Of a DNA stretch of 64,000 nt, positions 1 to 8,586 are shown in pieces. Location of the stretch: assembly GCF_004570385.1 (NCBI RefSeq), contig NZ_SPQL01000006.1, positions 1 to 64,000 on the forward strand. Direction: 5' to 3'. How positions within the stretch are numbered: position 1 is the stretch's first letter; each line of letters starts with the position of its first letter. The stretch comes from Blastococcus sp. CT_GayMR19 (GTDB taxonomy: Bacteria > Actinomycetota > Actinomycetes > Mycobacteriales > Geodermatophilaceae). The translations under genes and the position numbers were made by a program. The notes beneath the pieces were generated by a model, which saw nothing but the letters and a program-made list of their open reading frames with translations, had not been told where the DNA came from and did not search any database.

Positions 1-56
1 CCGCCCGGCGGCAGCCGCCGGCGGGCACCCCACGCCGACCCGGGGGGCCGCGGTGA
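1..56 (+). CDS. 3' end of the gene upstream of murG (probably ftsW), partial
   Basis: The first bases are open in the frame ending at a TGA at 54-56, and this TGA overlaps the GTG start of murG by GTGA. The visible residues are a Pro/Arg/Gly-rich tail with no recognisable domain. In actinobacterial division clusters the gene directly before murG is ftsW, the septal lipid II polymerase, whose C-terminal tail is typically disordered and basic. The identity is inferred from gene order only. Confidence 0.35.
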   Translation, partial: ARRQPPAGTPRRPGGPR

Positions 57-1180
57 GCACGCCCGAGCGGCCCCGGAGCGTCGTCCTGGCGGGTGGCGGC
101 ACGGGCGGGCACATCGAGCCCATGCTCGCGCTGGCCGACGCGCTGAGCCGCCGCGCCGACGGGGGAACCCCGGTCCGCATCACCTGCCTCGGCACCGCGC
201 GCGGCATGGAGACCCGCCTGGTCCCGGCCCGCGGCTACGACCTGCGGCTGATCCCGCCGGTCCCGCTGCCCCGCAAGCCCACCGTCGACCTGCTGCGCGT
301 GCCGACCCGGGTGTGGCGGGCGGTCGCGGAGACGCGCGCCGTCCTGGACGAGCTCGAGGCCGACGTCGTCGTCGGCTTCGGCGGTTACGTCGCCCTGCCG
401 GCGTACCTCGCCGCTCGTCGTGGCGGACGGGGACGGGCGCGGATACCGGTCGTGGTGCACGAGCAGAACGCGCTGCCCGGGCTGGCCAACCGGATCGGCG
501 CCCGCCTGGCCGCACGCGTGGCGGTGACCGCCCCGGGGACCCCGCTGCACCGGGCCGAGCACGTCGGCATGCCGCTGCGCCGGGCGCTCACGTCGCTGGA
601 CCGCGCCGCCTCCCGCGCCGCGGCCCGGGCGGAGTTCGGGCTGGACGCGGACCGGCCGACCCTGCTGGTCTTCGGGGGCTCGCAGGGAGCCGCCTCGCTG
701 AACCGGGCGGCGGCCGGCGCCGCCGATGCTCTCACCGCGGCCGGCGTCCAGGTGCTGCACGCCCGCGGGCCGAAGAACACCGACGTGACGGTCCCGCCGC
801 GCCCCGCGGGGAGCGCGCCCTACGTGGTCGTGGACTATCTGGAACGCATGGACCTCGCCTACGCCGCCGCCGACCTCGCGCTGTGCCGGTCCGGGGCGGT
901 GACCGTGGCCGAGCTGTCCGCCGTCGGACTGCCGGCGGCCTTCGTCCCGCTCCCCATCGGCAACGGCGAGCAGCGGCGCAACGCGCTGCCCATGGTCGAG
1001 GCCGGCGGTGGGTTCCTCGTCGAGGATGCCGACCTCAGCTCCGACTGGATCGGGTCGACGCTCGTGCCGCTGCTCACCGACCCGGCCGCGCTGGCCGGCT
1101 ACGCGCGGCATGCCGCGGCCGCGGGGGTCGCCGACGCCGACGAGCGGCTGGCCGACATCGTGCTGGCGGTGGCCCGATGA
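53..1180 (+). CDS. murG: UDP-GlcNAc:lipid I N-acetylglucosaminyltransferase MurG
   Basis: MurG transfers GlcNAc from UDP-GlcNAc to undecaprenyl-pyrophosphoryl-MurNAc-pentapeptide (lipid I), giving lipid II on the inner face of the membrane. The 375-residue product has the glycine-rich N-terminal loop [19 protein letters not shown] (residues about 10-28), the second-domain loop VFGGSQGA, and the donor-site stretch [24 protein letters not shown] near residue 290, all family signatures. The length is normal. GTG at 53 overlaps the preceding stop, implying coupled translation in the division and cell-wall operon. A six-codon ORF, not murC itself, overlaps its stop. Confidence 0.96.
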   Translation: MSTPERPRSVVLAGGGTGGHIEPMLALADALSRRADGGTPVRITCLGTARGMETRLVPARGYDLRLIPPVPLPRKPTVDLLRVPTRVWRAVAETRAVLDELEADVVVGFGGYVALPAYLAARRGGRGRARIPVVVHEQNALPGLANRIGARLAARVAVTAPGTPLHRAEHVGMPLRRALTSLDRAASRAAARAEFGLDADRPTLLVFGGSQGAASLNRAAAGAADALTAAGVQVLHARGPKNTDVTVPPRPAGSAPYVVVDYLERMDLAYAAADLALCRSGAVTVAELSAVGLPAAFVPLPIGNGEQRRNALPMVEAGGGFLVEDADLSSDWIGSTLVPLLTDPAALAGYARHAAAAGVADADERLADIVLAVAR

Positions 1181-1197
1181 GCGGCGTCGGACGATGA
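1177..1197 (+). other. six-codon coupling ORF between murG and murC
   Basis: ATG at 1177 overlaps the murG stop (ATGA), reads MSGVGR, and stops at TGA 1195-1197, which itself overlaps the murC start (ATGA, start 1194). The arrangement would let ribosomes pass from murG to murC without a free gap. It is very short and could be fortuitous; it is listed because the same stop/start chaining recurs elsewhere in the window. Confidence 0.3.
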
Positions 1198-2648
1198 GCG
1201 CCGCGGACGTGGCGGCGTGGACGGCGCCGGTGCCGAGCCTTCCCGAGCTGGGGGCGGTGCACTTCGTCGGCATCGGCGGGGCCGGGATGAGCGGCATCGC
1301 GCGCATCCTGCTGGCCCGCGGGGTGCGCGTATCCGGCAGTGACCGACGGGACACCCCCACCCTCCTGGCCCTGCGCGCGCTCGGCGCGCGGGTGGCGGTC
1401 GGTCACGACCCGGCGAACCTCGGGGACGCCGACACCCTGGTGGTCTCCACGGCCATCCGACCCGACAACCCCGAGCTCGTCGCCGCCCGGGAACGCGGGC
1501 TCGCCGTCCTGCCGCGGGCGGTGGCGCTGGCCGCGGTGATGGCCGGTCGGCGCAGCGTCGCCGTCGCCGGCACGCACGGCAAGACCTCGACCACCTCGAT
1601 GCTGACCGTCGCCGTCCAGGCCTGCGGCGCCGACCCGTCCTTCGCGATCGGTGGCGACCTCAACGAGTCGGGGAGCAACGCGCACTCGGGCGAGGGTGAC
1701 GTCTTCGTCGCCGAGGCCGACGAGAGCGACCGCTCCTTCCTGCTGCTCGCGCCCTTCGGCGGGATCGTGACCAACGTCGAGGCCGACCACCTGGACAACT
1801 ACGGGGACCTCGCCGCGGTCGAGGCCGCGTTCGACACGTTCGTCGGCACGCTGCACCCCGACGGGTTCCTGGTCCTCTGCGCCGACGATCCTGGCGCCGC
1901 CCGGCTGAGCACCGTGCCGACGAAGGCGCGGCTGCGCACCTACGGCACGGCCGAGGGCGCCGACCTCCGGCTGCTCGACCTCCAGGTGGCGCAGGACGGC
2001 ACCAGCTACACCGCGGTCCTCGACGGCCGGAAGCTGGGCCGGGTAGGGATCCAGCTGCCGGGCGAGCACATGGCGCGCAACAGCGCCGCGGCGCTGCTCG
2101 CCGGGCTCGAACTGGGGCTGCCCGCGGACGGGCTGATCGACGGACTGGCCCGGTTCGGCGGCGTGCACCGCCGCTTCGAGCTCAAGGGCGTGGCCGCGGG
2201 TGTGCGCGTCTACGACGACTACGCCCATCACCCCACCGAGGTCACCGCGCAGCTGCGGGCCGCCCGGGCGGTGGCCGGCGACGGCCGGCTGGTCGTGGCC
2301 TTCCAGCCGCACCTCTACAGCCGCACCCTGGAGTTCGCGGACGGGTTCGGCCGCGCGCTCGGGCTCGCCGACGAGGTCGTCGTCATGGACATCTACGGCG
2401 CCCGCGAGGACCCGGTGCCGGGCGTGACCGGCGCGATGGTCGCCGATGCGGTGCCGCTGCCCGCCGGCCGTGTCCTGTTCGAGCCGTCCTGGTCGGCAGC
2501 CGCCCCCGCCCTGGCGGCGCGCGCCCGGCCCGGCGACCTGGTGATGACCATGGGTGCCGGCGACGTGTCGATGGTGGGTCCGGAGGTGCTGGAGGCCCTG
2601 CGCAGCCACGAGCCCGGAGGGGACCACCCGGCGGGCGCGCTCCGGTGA
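1194..2648 (+). CDS. murC: UDP-N-acetylmuramate--L-alanine ligase MurC
   Basis: MurC adds L-alanine to UDP-MurNAc using ATP, the first step of peptide-stem assembly in the cytoplasm. The 484-residue product begins with the Rossmann-like VHFVGIGGAGMSGIA segment, followed by the Mur ligase ATP loop AGTHGKTSTT near residue 125, the central EADESDRSF segment and the YDDYAHHPTE motif of the C-terminal half. ATG 1194 is chosen because homologous sequence begins just after it; the longer open frame from 1008 lies inside murG. No murB gene follows; ftsQ begins at once with a GTGA overlap. Confidence 0.96.
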   Translation: MSAADVAAWTAPVPSLPELGAVHFVGIGGAGMSGIARILLARGVRVSGSDRRDTPTLLALRALGARVAVGHDPANLGDADTLVVSTAIRPDNPELVAARERGLAVLPRAVALAAVMAGRRSVAVAGTHGKTSTTSMLTVAVQACGADPSFAIGGDLNESGSNAHSGEGDVFVAEADESDRSFLLLAPFGGIVTNVEADHLDNYGDLAAVEAAFDTFVGTLHPDGFLVLCADDPGAARLSTVPTKARLRTYGTAEGADLRLLDLQVAQDGTSYTAVLDGRKLGRVGIQLPGEHMARNSAAALLAGLELGLPADGLIDGLARFGGVHRRFELKGVAAGVRVYDDYAHHPTEVTAQLRAARAVAGDGRLVVAFQPHLYSRTLEFADGFGRALGLADEVVVMDIYGAREDPVPGVTGAMVADAVPLPAGRVLFEPSWSAAAPALAARARPGDLVMTMGAGDVSMVGPEVLEALRSHEPGGDHPAGALR

Positions 2649-3448
2649 GCCGCACGGGCACGACGACGCGGGACCGGATCGGCGGCCGCCGCCGGACGCA
2701 GGACCGCCGACCGTCGACGCCGGCGACCCCGCGGGCGCGCCGCAGCCGTCCCCGGCCCAGCTCACGCCGCCGGCGCGCGCTGCGGCTGGCCGCGGCGGTG
2801 CTGCTGCTGGCGGCGGCCCTGTGGTTCCTGTGGACCGGGCCGGTCCTCGCCGTCGGCACCGTGCAGGTGGACGGCGCGGGCAGCGTCTCGGCGGAGGAGG
2901 TGCGGAAGGCGGCCGGCATCGAGGCGGGGACGCCGCTCCTGCGGGTCGACGTCCGGGACGTCGAGGCCCGGGTCGCGCAGCTGCCTCAGGTCGCCGCCGT
3001 CGAGGTGACCCGTGGCTGGCCGCGCAGCGTCGTCATCACCGTGGTGGAGCGCATCCCCGTGGCGGTGGTCGGGCAGGTCGGACGACGGTCGCTCGTCGAC
3101 GCCGACGGCGTGCTGTTCGACACCATCACGGGGGCACCCCCGCCCGGGGTGGTCCCGCTCGACGTCGCGGACCCCGGCCCGGACGACCCCGCCACCATGG
3201 CCGCACTCCAGGCGCTCGTGGCCCTGCCCGAGGAGGTCCGGGACGGGATCGACGGCGCCACGGTGGCCGGTCCGGAGGACATCACGCTCACGCTGACCGA
3301 CGGCACGCTGGTGCGCTGGGGCGGCCCGGCCGAGTCGGGGAAGAAGGCCACGGTGCTGACCGCACTGCTCGACCGGATGGCGGACGAGGACCTGGAGCCG
3401 GCCGGCACGATCGACCTCAGCACCCCGGACGCGGTGGTGCTGCGCTGA
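2645..3448 (+). CDS. ftsQ: cell division protein FtsQ
   Basis: FtsQ is a bitopic membrane protein that links early and late divisome components. The 267-residue product has a long basic cytoplasmic N-terminus (about 45 residues, Arg-rich), one transmembrane helix (RLAAAVLLLAAALWFLW, about 47-63), then a POTRA domain beginning VGTVQVDGAGSVSAEEV, and a FtsQ/DivIB beta domain with the conserved PLLRVDV and RGWPRSVVITVVER segments. GTG 2645 overlaps the murC stop. ftsQ is normally followed closely by ftsZ, but here an unrelated gene and a 344-bp gap intervene. Confidence 0.93.
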   Translation: MSRTGTTTRDRIGGRRRTQDRRPSTPATPRARRSRPRPSSRRRRALRLAAAVLLLAAALWFLWTGPVLAVGTVQVDGAGSVSAEEVRKAAGIEAGTPLLRVDVRDVEARVAQLPQVAAVEVTRGWPRSVVITVVERIPVAVVGQVGRRSLVDADGVLFDTITGAPPPGVVPLDVADPGPDDPATMAALQALVALPEEVRDGIDGATVAGPEDITLTLTDGTLVRWGGPAESGKKATVLTALLDRMADEDLEPAGTIDLSTPDAVVLR

Positions 3449-3469
3449 CTCGGAGCGCAGCATGGCCGG

Positions 3470-4075
3470 ATGCCGACGTCCCCGCTCCCCGAGCCCGCCG
3501 CCCCCATCAGCCGGTTCCCCGTTCCGCTCCGGAAGGACCTGCCGCCGGAGCTGCGCGAGCGGTTCGACGCGGTCGAGGAGAAGTCGGGGTTCCTGCCGAA
3601 CATCTTCGGCGCGCTGTCGTGGCGCCCGGCGGAGGCCGAGGCGTTCTTCGCGCTGCACGACGCGCTCATGGACAAGGAGACGCCCGGCCTGTCGAAGGCC
3701 GACCGCGAGGTCGTCGTGGTGGCCACCAGTGCCGCCAACGACTGCCTCTACTGCGTGGTGGCCCACGGCGCCATCGCCCGGATCCGGGCCCGGGACCCGT
3801 ACCTCGCCGACCAGGTCGCCGTCGACTGGCGCAAGGCGCCCCTGGACACACGGATGCACGCGGTCGTCGAGGTCGCGGTGCGGCTCGCGGTCGAGCCGGC
3901 GACGGTGACGGCCCAGGACCTGGCGGACCTCCGGGGCCACGGACTGACCGAGGACGACGTGTGGGACGTCGGGGCGATCGTGTCCTTGTTCGCGCTGTCG
4001 AACCGGCTCGCCCACTGGGCGGCGATCCCGCCGAACCCGGAGTTCTACCTCCTCGGCCGGGTGCCGCGCGCCTGA
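3470..4075 (+). CDS. peroxidase-related enzyme, carboxymuconolactone decarboxylase/AhpD-like family
   Basis: The 201-residue soluble protein has the AhpD-like active-site segment VVVVATSAANDCLYCVVAH, i.e. CxxC followed by a histidine three residues on, preceded by a conserved Glu. This is the arrangement of the uncharacterised peroxidase-related (alkylhydroperoxidase D-like) group. Members are thiol-dependent peroxidases or of unknown substrate; the specific substrate is unknown. ATG 3470 starts 21 bases after ftsQ. Its location between ftsQ and ftsZ is unusual. I see no promoter of its own, so it may be read from the murG-ftsQ transcript. Confidence 0.85.
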   Translation: MPTSPLPEPAAPISRFPVPLRKDLPPELRERFDAVEEKSGFLPNIFGALSWRPAEAEAFFALHDALMDKETPGLSKADREVVVVATSAANDCLYCVVAHGAIARIRARDPYLADQVAVDWRKAPLDTRMHAVVEVAVRLAVEPATVTAQDLADLRGHGLTEDDVWDVGAIVSLFALSNRLAHWAAIPPNPEFYLLGRVPRA

Positions 4076-4104
4076 GCTGGGAGGCGGCGAGGAGGAAGGA
4101 GCAC

Positions 4105-4188
4105 GTGAGCCCCGCGATCGACACGCCGTCCAGCGCGACACGCCCGACACGCAACATCTCTTTGACGAGTTCCCGGTCTCGCTCCTGA
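4105..4188 (+). CDS. possible 27-residue peptide before ftsZ
   Basis: GTG 4105 is preceded at a good distance by a purine-rich GAGGAAGGAG (4092-4101), one of the strongest Shine-Dalgarno sequences in the window. The short ORF encodes a Ser/Thr/Arg-rich peptide with no recognisable domain, ending at 4188. It could be a real small protein, a leader, or the decayed start of a lost gene. Only the ribosome-binding site argues for translation. Confidence 0.3.
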   Translation: MSPAIDTPSSATRPTRNISLTSSRSRS

Positions 4189-4364
4189 GCCGGGTCTGCA
4201 CCCGGGCATGAGACGTTTCCGGCGCGGGTCGTCACACCTCGTGGTGCCCAAGTGACCAACGAGTCGCCAGAGGTTCGTGCGATCCGGTCCCACCGACACG
4301 CCGAGCCGGGGAGGGTGTTTGTGGCGTCCTCCGGACGCCCCTAGCTTCGTCCAGGTCGAGCAAG

Positions 4365-4400
4365 TTGACATAACTGTAACGCTGAACTTGAGGATGAGGG
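4365..4400 (+). promoter_or_regulatory. putative ftsZ promoter block
   Basis: A perfect -35-like TTGACA lies at 4365-4370, followed by TAACTGTAAC and then GCTGAACTTGAGGATGAGGG (4381-4400), 20 bases before the ftsZ ATG. From memory, similar TTGACATAAC...TTGAGG...AGGG blocks precede ftsZ in other actinobacteria. No good TATAAT-like hexamer sits at 17 bp, so the exact -10 is uncertain. Confidence 0.5.
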
Positions 4401-4419
4401 TCCAGTTGGGGAGCGCCGC

Positions 4420-5697
4420 ATGACACCTCCGCACAACTATCTAGCGGTCATCAAGGTCGTCGGCATCGGCGGCGGCGGGGTGAACGCGGTCAATCGCATG
4501 ATCGAGGTCGGCCTCAAGGGGGTCGAGTTCATCGCCATCAACACCGATGCCCAGGCCCTGCTGATGAGCGACGCCGACGTCAAGCTCGACGTCGGTCGCG
4601 AGCTGACCCGAGGTCTGGGTGCCGGGGCGCAGCCGGACGTGGGCCGCCAGGCCGCTGAGGACCACCGTGAGGAGATCGAGGAGGTCCTCAAGGGGGCCGA
4701 CATGGTCTTCGTGACGGCGGGCGAGGGAGGCGGCACCGGCACCGGCGGCGCCCCCGTCGTCGCGTCGATCGCGCGCAAGCTCGGCGCCCTGACCATCGGT
4801 GTGGTCACCCGGCCGTTCGCCTTCGAGGGCAAGCGCCGTGCGGTCCAGGCCGAATCGGGCATCGAGGAGCTGCGCAACGAGTGCGACACGCTCATCGTGA
4901 TCCCGAACGACCGGCTGCTGCAGCTGGGGGACCGCAACGTCAGCGTGATGGACGCGTTCCGCACCGCCGACCAGGTGCTGCTCTCCGGTGTCCAGGGCAT
5001 CACCGACCTGATCACCACGCCCGGCCTGATCAACCTGGACTTCGCCGACGTCAAGTCGGTCATGTCCGGGGCGGGCTCGGCGCTGATGGGCATCGGCAGC
5101 GCGCGGGGTGACAACCGGGCGCTGCTCGCGGCCGAGCAGGCGATCGCCAGCCCGCTGCTCGAGGCCTCGATGGAGGGCGCGCACGGCGTCCTGCTGTCGA
5201 TCTCGGGCGGCTCGGACCTGGGCTTGTTCGAGATCAACGAGGCGGCCTCGCTGGTCTCGGATGCCGCGCACGCCGACGCCAACATCATCTTCGGTGCCGT
5301 CATCGACGACGCCCTGGGTGACGAGGTGCGGGTCACGGTCATCGCGGCCGGGTTCGACAGCGGCCGTCCGAGCACACGCAAGGACGCCGCCGCGGCGGTG
5401 CCGGGTGCAGCGGCAGGGGCGGCGCCCGCCGGCCTGCCCCCGTACCGCCGGCCCGTGAACGTCCCGGCGGTACCGCAGCCCGTGGGACAGCGGTCGGCAC
5501 CGCAGCAGTCGGCGCCGGTGCAGGCCGACGGGGGAGCGGTGGCGTCCGCGCCGACCCGCGCCCCCCTGCCCCCGGTCGGGGGCGGCATCACGGTGCCGCC
5601 GCTGCCGCCGATGGCCGGCGCGGCGCACGGCCGTCGCCCGCTGTCGAACGAGGACTTCGAGGAAGAGCTCGACATCCCGGAGTTCCTGAAGCAGTGA
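4420..5697 (+). CDS. ftsZ: cell division GTPase FtsZ
   Basis: FtsZ is the tubulin homologue that polymerises at mid-cell with GTP and organises the divisome. The 425-residue product has the GTP-binding [12 protein letters not shown] segment, the tubulin signature GGGTGTG at residues 103-109, the T7 loop region [11 protein letters not shown] and a conserved globular core to about residue 320. A Pro/Ala-rich linker follows, then the C-terminal peptide DIPEFLKQ, the site used for SepF/FtsW-type interactions. A GGGGAG ribosome-binding site precedes ATG 4420. Length is normal for actinobacteria. Confidence 0.98.
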   Translation: MTPPHNYLAVIKVVGIGGGGVNAVNRMIEVGLKGVEFIAINTDAQALLMSDADVKLDVGRELTRGLGAGAQPDVGRQAAEDHREEIEEVLKGADMVFVTAGEGGGTGTGGAPVVASIARKLGALTIGVVTRPFAFEGKRRAVQAESGIEELRNECDTLIVIPNDRLLQLGDRNVSVMDAFRTADQVLLSGVQGITDLITTPGLINLDFADVKSVMSGAGSALMGIGSARGDNRALLAAEQAIASPLLEASMEGAHGVLLSISGGSDLGLFEINEAASLVSDAAHADANIIFGAVIDDALGDEVRVTVIAAGFDSGRPSTRKDAAAAVPGAAAGAAPAGLPPYRRPVNVPAVPQPVGQRSAPQQSAPVQADGGAVASAPTRAPLPPVGGGITVPPLPPMAGAAHGRRPLSNEDFEEELDIPEFLKQ

Positions 5698-5743
5698 CGC
5701 CCGGTCCGTGCCCGGCAGCGGGCGCGTCCGGTCCGGGCGCCCC

Positions 5744-6475
5744 GTGAGTTCCTCCCCGGCCGCTCCGCCGTCGGCTCGACCCCGCAGGGTCGTCACCGAT
5801 CGGCGGGGCGGCCGGTCCGCGTCCCCGTACGACTCGTTCAACCTGGGCGACCACGTCGGCGACGACCCGGCCGACGTCGCGGCCAACCGCGGGCGCGTGG
5901 CCCGGGAGCTGGGCGTGCCGGCCGACCGCCTCGTCTGGATGTCCCAGGTGCACGGCCCAGGAGTCGTGGTCGTCGACGGGCCGCAGGACGGGCCCCTTCC
6001 CGAGACCGACGCCGTGGTCACCAGCACCCCGGGCCTGGTGCTCTGCGTGCTGGTCGCCGACTGCGTGCCGGTGCTCCTGGCCGATCCCGTCGCCGGGGTC
6101 GTCGCGGCGGTCCACGCCGGCCGCGAGGGCGTGCGCCGGGGCGTCGTCCCCGCGACCCTCTCGGCGATGGCGAGCCTCGGGGCGCGGGCCCGCAACGTCA
6201 GTGCGCTCCTCGGGCCGGCCGTGTGCGGCGCCTGCTACGAGGTGCCCGAGCCCATGCAGGCCGAGCTGGCCCGCGTCGTCCCCGCCGCCGCCGTGGCCAC
6301 CCGCCGGGGCACGCCGGGCCTGGACCTGCGTGCCGGTCTCGCCGAGCTGCTGACCCGCGCGGGCATCCCCGAGGTCGTCCAGGATCCGCGGTGCACCGTC
6401 GAGGACCCCCACCTCTTCTCCCACCGCCGGGACGGGGTGACCGGGCGGCAGGCCGGTCTGGTCTGGCTGGGCTGA
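5744..6475 (+). CDS. pgeF: polyphenol oxidase / purine nucleoside phosphorylase family protein (YfiH, PgeF)
   Basis: Members of this LACC1/YfiH family act on purine nucleosides, and E. coli YfiH edits wrongly built peptidoglycan precursors, which fits its place after ftsZ. The metal ligands are visible: His in WMSQVHG, Cys in VADCVP and His in AAVHAGR, plus the conserved LGPAVCGACYEV segment. The 243-residue form from GTG 5744 (second codon Ser) begins just before the conserved VTDRRGG; an in-frame GTG at 5708 would add 12 residues. Neither start has a clear ribosome-binding site. A palindrome pair follows the gene. Confidence 0.88.
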   Translation: MSSSPAAPPSARPRRVVTDRRGGRSASPYDSFNLGDHVGDDPADVAANRGRVARELGVPADRLVWMSQVHGPGVVVVDGPQDGPLPETDAVVTSTPGLVLCVLVADCVPVLLADPVAGVVAAVHAGREGVRRGVVPATLSAMASLGARARNVSALLGPAVCGACYEVPEPMQAELARVVPAAAVATRRGTPGLDLRAGLAELLTRAGIPEVVQDPRCTVEDPHLFSHRRDGVTGRQAGLVWLG

Positions 6476-6518
6476 CGTCCCGCCCTGGCGGGCCCACTCC
6501 CGGGCCAGTGCGCGTTCC

Positions 6519-6538
6519 TGCTCTCGGTACCGAAAGCG
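6519..6538. repeat. palindrome copy A (imperfect)
   Basis: This copy has the centre TCGGTACCGA and the right arm of the 20-bp palindrome CGCTTTCGGTACCGAAAGCG, with two mismatches in the left arm. Its centre is 34 bp from copy B. It lies between pgeF and yggS. Confidence 0.85.
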
Positions 6539-6550
6539 GGGCCGTCGTCC

Positions 6551-6574
6551 TCCGCTTTCGGTACCGAAAGCGGA
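6551..6574. repeat. palindrome copy B (perfect, 24 bp)
   Basis: This is the perfect 20-bp core CGCTTTCGGTACCGAAAGCG at 6553-6572, with two more paired bases on each side. As RNA it could fold as a hairpin, and as DNA it could bind a dimeric protein. It sits 27 bases before the yggS start. The same palindrome, again doubled, occurs at 10017-10073. Confidence 0.92.
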
Positions 6575-6600
6575 CATCGGGAGCTGAGAGGATCGACGGC

Positions 6601-7350
6601 GTGGCCCGGCTAGAGGAGAACCTGCGCGGCGTCCGCGAACGGATCGCCGCCGCGGCCCGCGCGGCCGGGCGGGACCCTGCCTCGGTCGCGTTGCTCGCGA
6701 TCAGCAAGACCTGGCCGGCCGACGACGTCCGTGCGCTGGCCGGGCTGGGCCAGCGGGACTTCGGCGAGAACCGGGCGCAGGAGCTGATCACCAAGGCCGC
6801 CGAGCTGGGCGAGCTCCCGGTGCGATGGCACTTCGTCGGCCAGCTCCAGCGGAACAAGGCCGCCGCGGTCGCACGCCTCGGCGCGGTCGTCCACTCGGTC
6901 GACCGGCCGTCCCTCGCGGGGGTGCTCGACCGGACGGGTCGGGAGACCGGCCGAGCGGTCGAGGTCCTGCTCCAGGTGGACCTCGGTGCCGGTGTCGCGG
7001 ACGCCGGGGCCACGGCACCCCGCGGCGGGGCGGCCCCCGAGGACATCCCGGGGCTGGCCGATTCGGTCGCCGCAGCTCCCGGCCTCCGGCTCCGGGGGCT
7101 CATGGCCGTAGCGCCCCGGGGCGAGGACCCGGCGTCGGCGTTCGGGCGACTGGCGACCGTGGCCGCCCGGGTCCGGGCGGACCATCCGGAGGCGGTCGAG
7201 CTGTCGGCCGGGATGAGCGGCGACCTCGAGGCCGCGATCAGCGCGGGCGCGACGATCGTGCGTGTCGGAACCGCGCTCTTCGGGAATCGGCCCCTAGTCT
7301 CCGGAATCGAAGCTCACCAGTCACACGAGCCACAGACGCCCCGGACGTAA
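6601..7350 (+). CDS. pyridoxal phosphate homeostasis protein (YggS/PLPBP family)
   Basis: YggS-family proteins bind PLP and keep its free level and amino-acid pools balanced; they have no established enzymatic activity. The 249-residue product has the family opening LEENLRGVRERI, the PLP lysine in LLAISKTWP (the usual form is SKTKP), the FGENRAQEL segment, WHFVGQLQRNK and the closing ELSAGMSGDLEAAISAGATIVRVGTALFG. GTG 6601 is chosen because homology starts immediately after it; the frame stays open upstream to 6223 inside pgeF. A ftsZ-yggS-sepF order is standard in actinobacteria. Confidence 0.93.
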   Translation: MARLEENLRGVRERIAAAARAAGRDPASVALLAISKTWPADDVRALAGLGQRDFGENRAQELITKAAELGELPVRWHFVGQLQRNKAAAVARLGAVVHSVDRPSLAGVLDRTGRETGRAVEVLLQVDLGAGVADAGATAPRGGAAPEDIPGLADSVAAAPGLRLRGLMAVAPRGEDPASAFGRLATVAARVRADHPEAVELSAGMSGDLEAAISAGATIVRVGTALFGNRPLVSGIEAHQSHEPQTPRT

Positions 7351-7415
7351 CCGGGGGCCCTTGACGATTGCCGTACAGACGCGACGCTGAGGACACCAGC
7401 AGAGGGGGAGGTCCG

Positions 7416-8138
7416 ATGGCTGGAGCCATGCGGAGAATGGGTATCTACCTGGGGCTCGTCGAGGACGACGACGCCCGCGGCTACGGCCGGTACGACGCCC
7501 GAGTCGCAGATCACCCGGAACACGACCGCCGTTACGGGAGATACGCGGACGACCGCTACGAGGGGCCCTACGACACGGACTACCCGACGGGCAACTACGT
7601 CGAGGACCTCGAGGCCCCGGCCCTGCCGCCGGTCCGCGAGCCCGAGCCCGTGTCCGTGCGCCGCGCCGGCACGGCCCGGCCGCTCGGCCTCGCCCCAGCA
7701 GCGGCGGGTGCCGGCCCGGTCCGGGTCGGTGCGATGAGCGGCGGAGCGGGCAACGGTGCGCTCGGCAGTGGACCGGTCGGAGCCACGGCCGCGAAGCTCG
7801 CCGTCCGTGAGCCCGTGGTGGCCGAGGCCCCGGCGCCCGCGCCCGCGCCGGCCCCGCAGCCCTACCGGATCACCACGCTGCACCCGCGGACCTACAACGA
7901 GGCGCGCACCATCGGCGAGCGCTTCCGCGACGGGATGCCGGTCATCATGAACCTCACCGAGATGGACGACGCCGACGCCAAGCGACTCGTCGACTTCGCC
8001 GCCGGTCTGTCCTTCGGCTTGCGCGGTAGTATCGAGCGAGTCACGGCGAAGGTCTTCCTGCTCAGCCCGCAGAACGTCGACGTGACCGCCGAGGACAAGG
8101 CCCGGATCCGCGAAGGTGGGTTCTTCAACCAGTCCTGA
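7416..8138 (+). CDS. sepF: cell division protein SepF
   Basis: SepF bridges FtsZ filaments to the membrane during septum formation. The 240-residue product starts [19 protein letters not shown], the family's membrane-binding amphipathic helix, followed by an acidic, Tyr/Arg-rich linker. The SepF globular domain runs from about residue 145 ([20 protein letters not shown] ... [24 protein letters not shown] ... [12 protein letters not shown]). AGAGGGGGAGG (7401-7411) just upstream is an excellent ribosome-binding site and fixes ATG 7416 over the further upstream ATG at 7368. Confidence 0.95.
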   Translation: MAGAMRRMGIYLGLVEDDDARGYGRYDARVADHPEHDRRYGRYADDRYEGPYDTDYPTGNYVEDLEAPALPPVREPEPVSVRRAGTARPLGLAPAAAGAGPVRVGAMSGGAGNGALGSGPVGATAAKLAVREPVVAEAPAPAPAPAPQPYRITTLHPRTYNEARTIGERFRDGMPVIMNLTEMDDADAKRLVDFAAGLSFGLRGSIERVTAKVFLLSPQNVDVTAEDKARIREGGFFNQS

Positions 8139-8192
8139 TCTCGGGCGCGACGATGGACACGGCACGCGAGGTGCCCCGAACGAACGAGGACT

Positions 8193-8492
8193 GTGGCTCT
8201 CTTCTTGCAGATCGTCTCGTCGGTGCTGCTCGTCTTCCTGATCCTGCTGTTCGCGCGCTTCGTCGTCGACTGGGTGATGGTGCTGGCGCGCAGCTGGCGG
8301 CCCTCCGGGCTCGTCGCCGCCGGGCTCGAGGTCGTCTACAGCACCACCGACCCGCCGCTGAAGGCGGTCCGTAAGGTCATCCCGCCGTTGAACCTGGGGT
8401 CCATCAGACTGGACCTCGGGTTTATGGTGCTGTTGATCGCCGTGGTGCTCCTCAGGAGCTTTGCCGACTCCCTGGCGATCAGACTTGGCTGA
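8193..8492 (+). CDS. YggT family membrane protein
   Basis: This 99-residue protein has two hydrophobic helices (about residues 4-30 and 75-95) around a YSTTDPPLKAVRKVIPP segment, the usual YggT arrangement. YggT proteins are linked genetically to cell division, and in actinobacteria this gene lies between sepF and wag31; the biochemical role is unknown. GTG 8193 follows a GAGGA ribosome-binding site at 8186-8190. Confidence 0.9.
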   Translation: MALFLQIVSSVLLVFLILLFARFVVDWVMVLARSWRPSGLVAAGLEVVYSTTDPPLKAVRKVIPPLNLGSIRLDLGFMVLLIAVVLLRSFADSLAIRLG

Positions 8493-8586
8493 CTCCCCCG
8501 GGATCAGAGCCGCAGAATGGGAGTGGTCGCACCACCCCCGTCCGAGTACGTCCCTGTTCCTGCCGTTCGACCCGAGGTGACCCGCG

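Larger units (their letters stand above)
4076..4419. other. 344-bp gap upstream of ftsZ
   Basis: This gap contains a 27-codon ORF with a strong ribosome-binding site (4105-4188) and, close to ftsZ, a TTGACA-containing promoter-like block (4365-4400). Between about 4190 and 4360 I recognise nothing. A long ftsZ upstream region carrying several promoters is common in actinobacteria, so this is a likely place for regulation of ftsZ. Confidence 0.6.

Noticed and set aside
4232-4426. 64-codon minus-strand ORF in the ftsZ upstream gap
   Set aside because: No ribosome-binding site or similarity, and it would run across the ftsZ promoter block.
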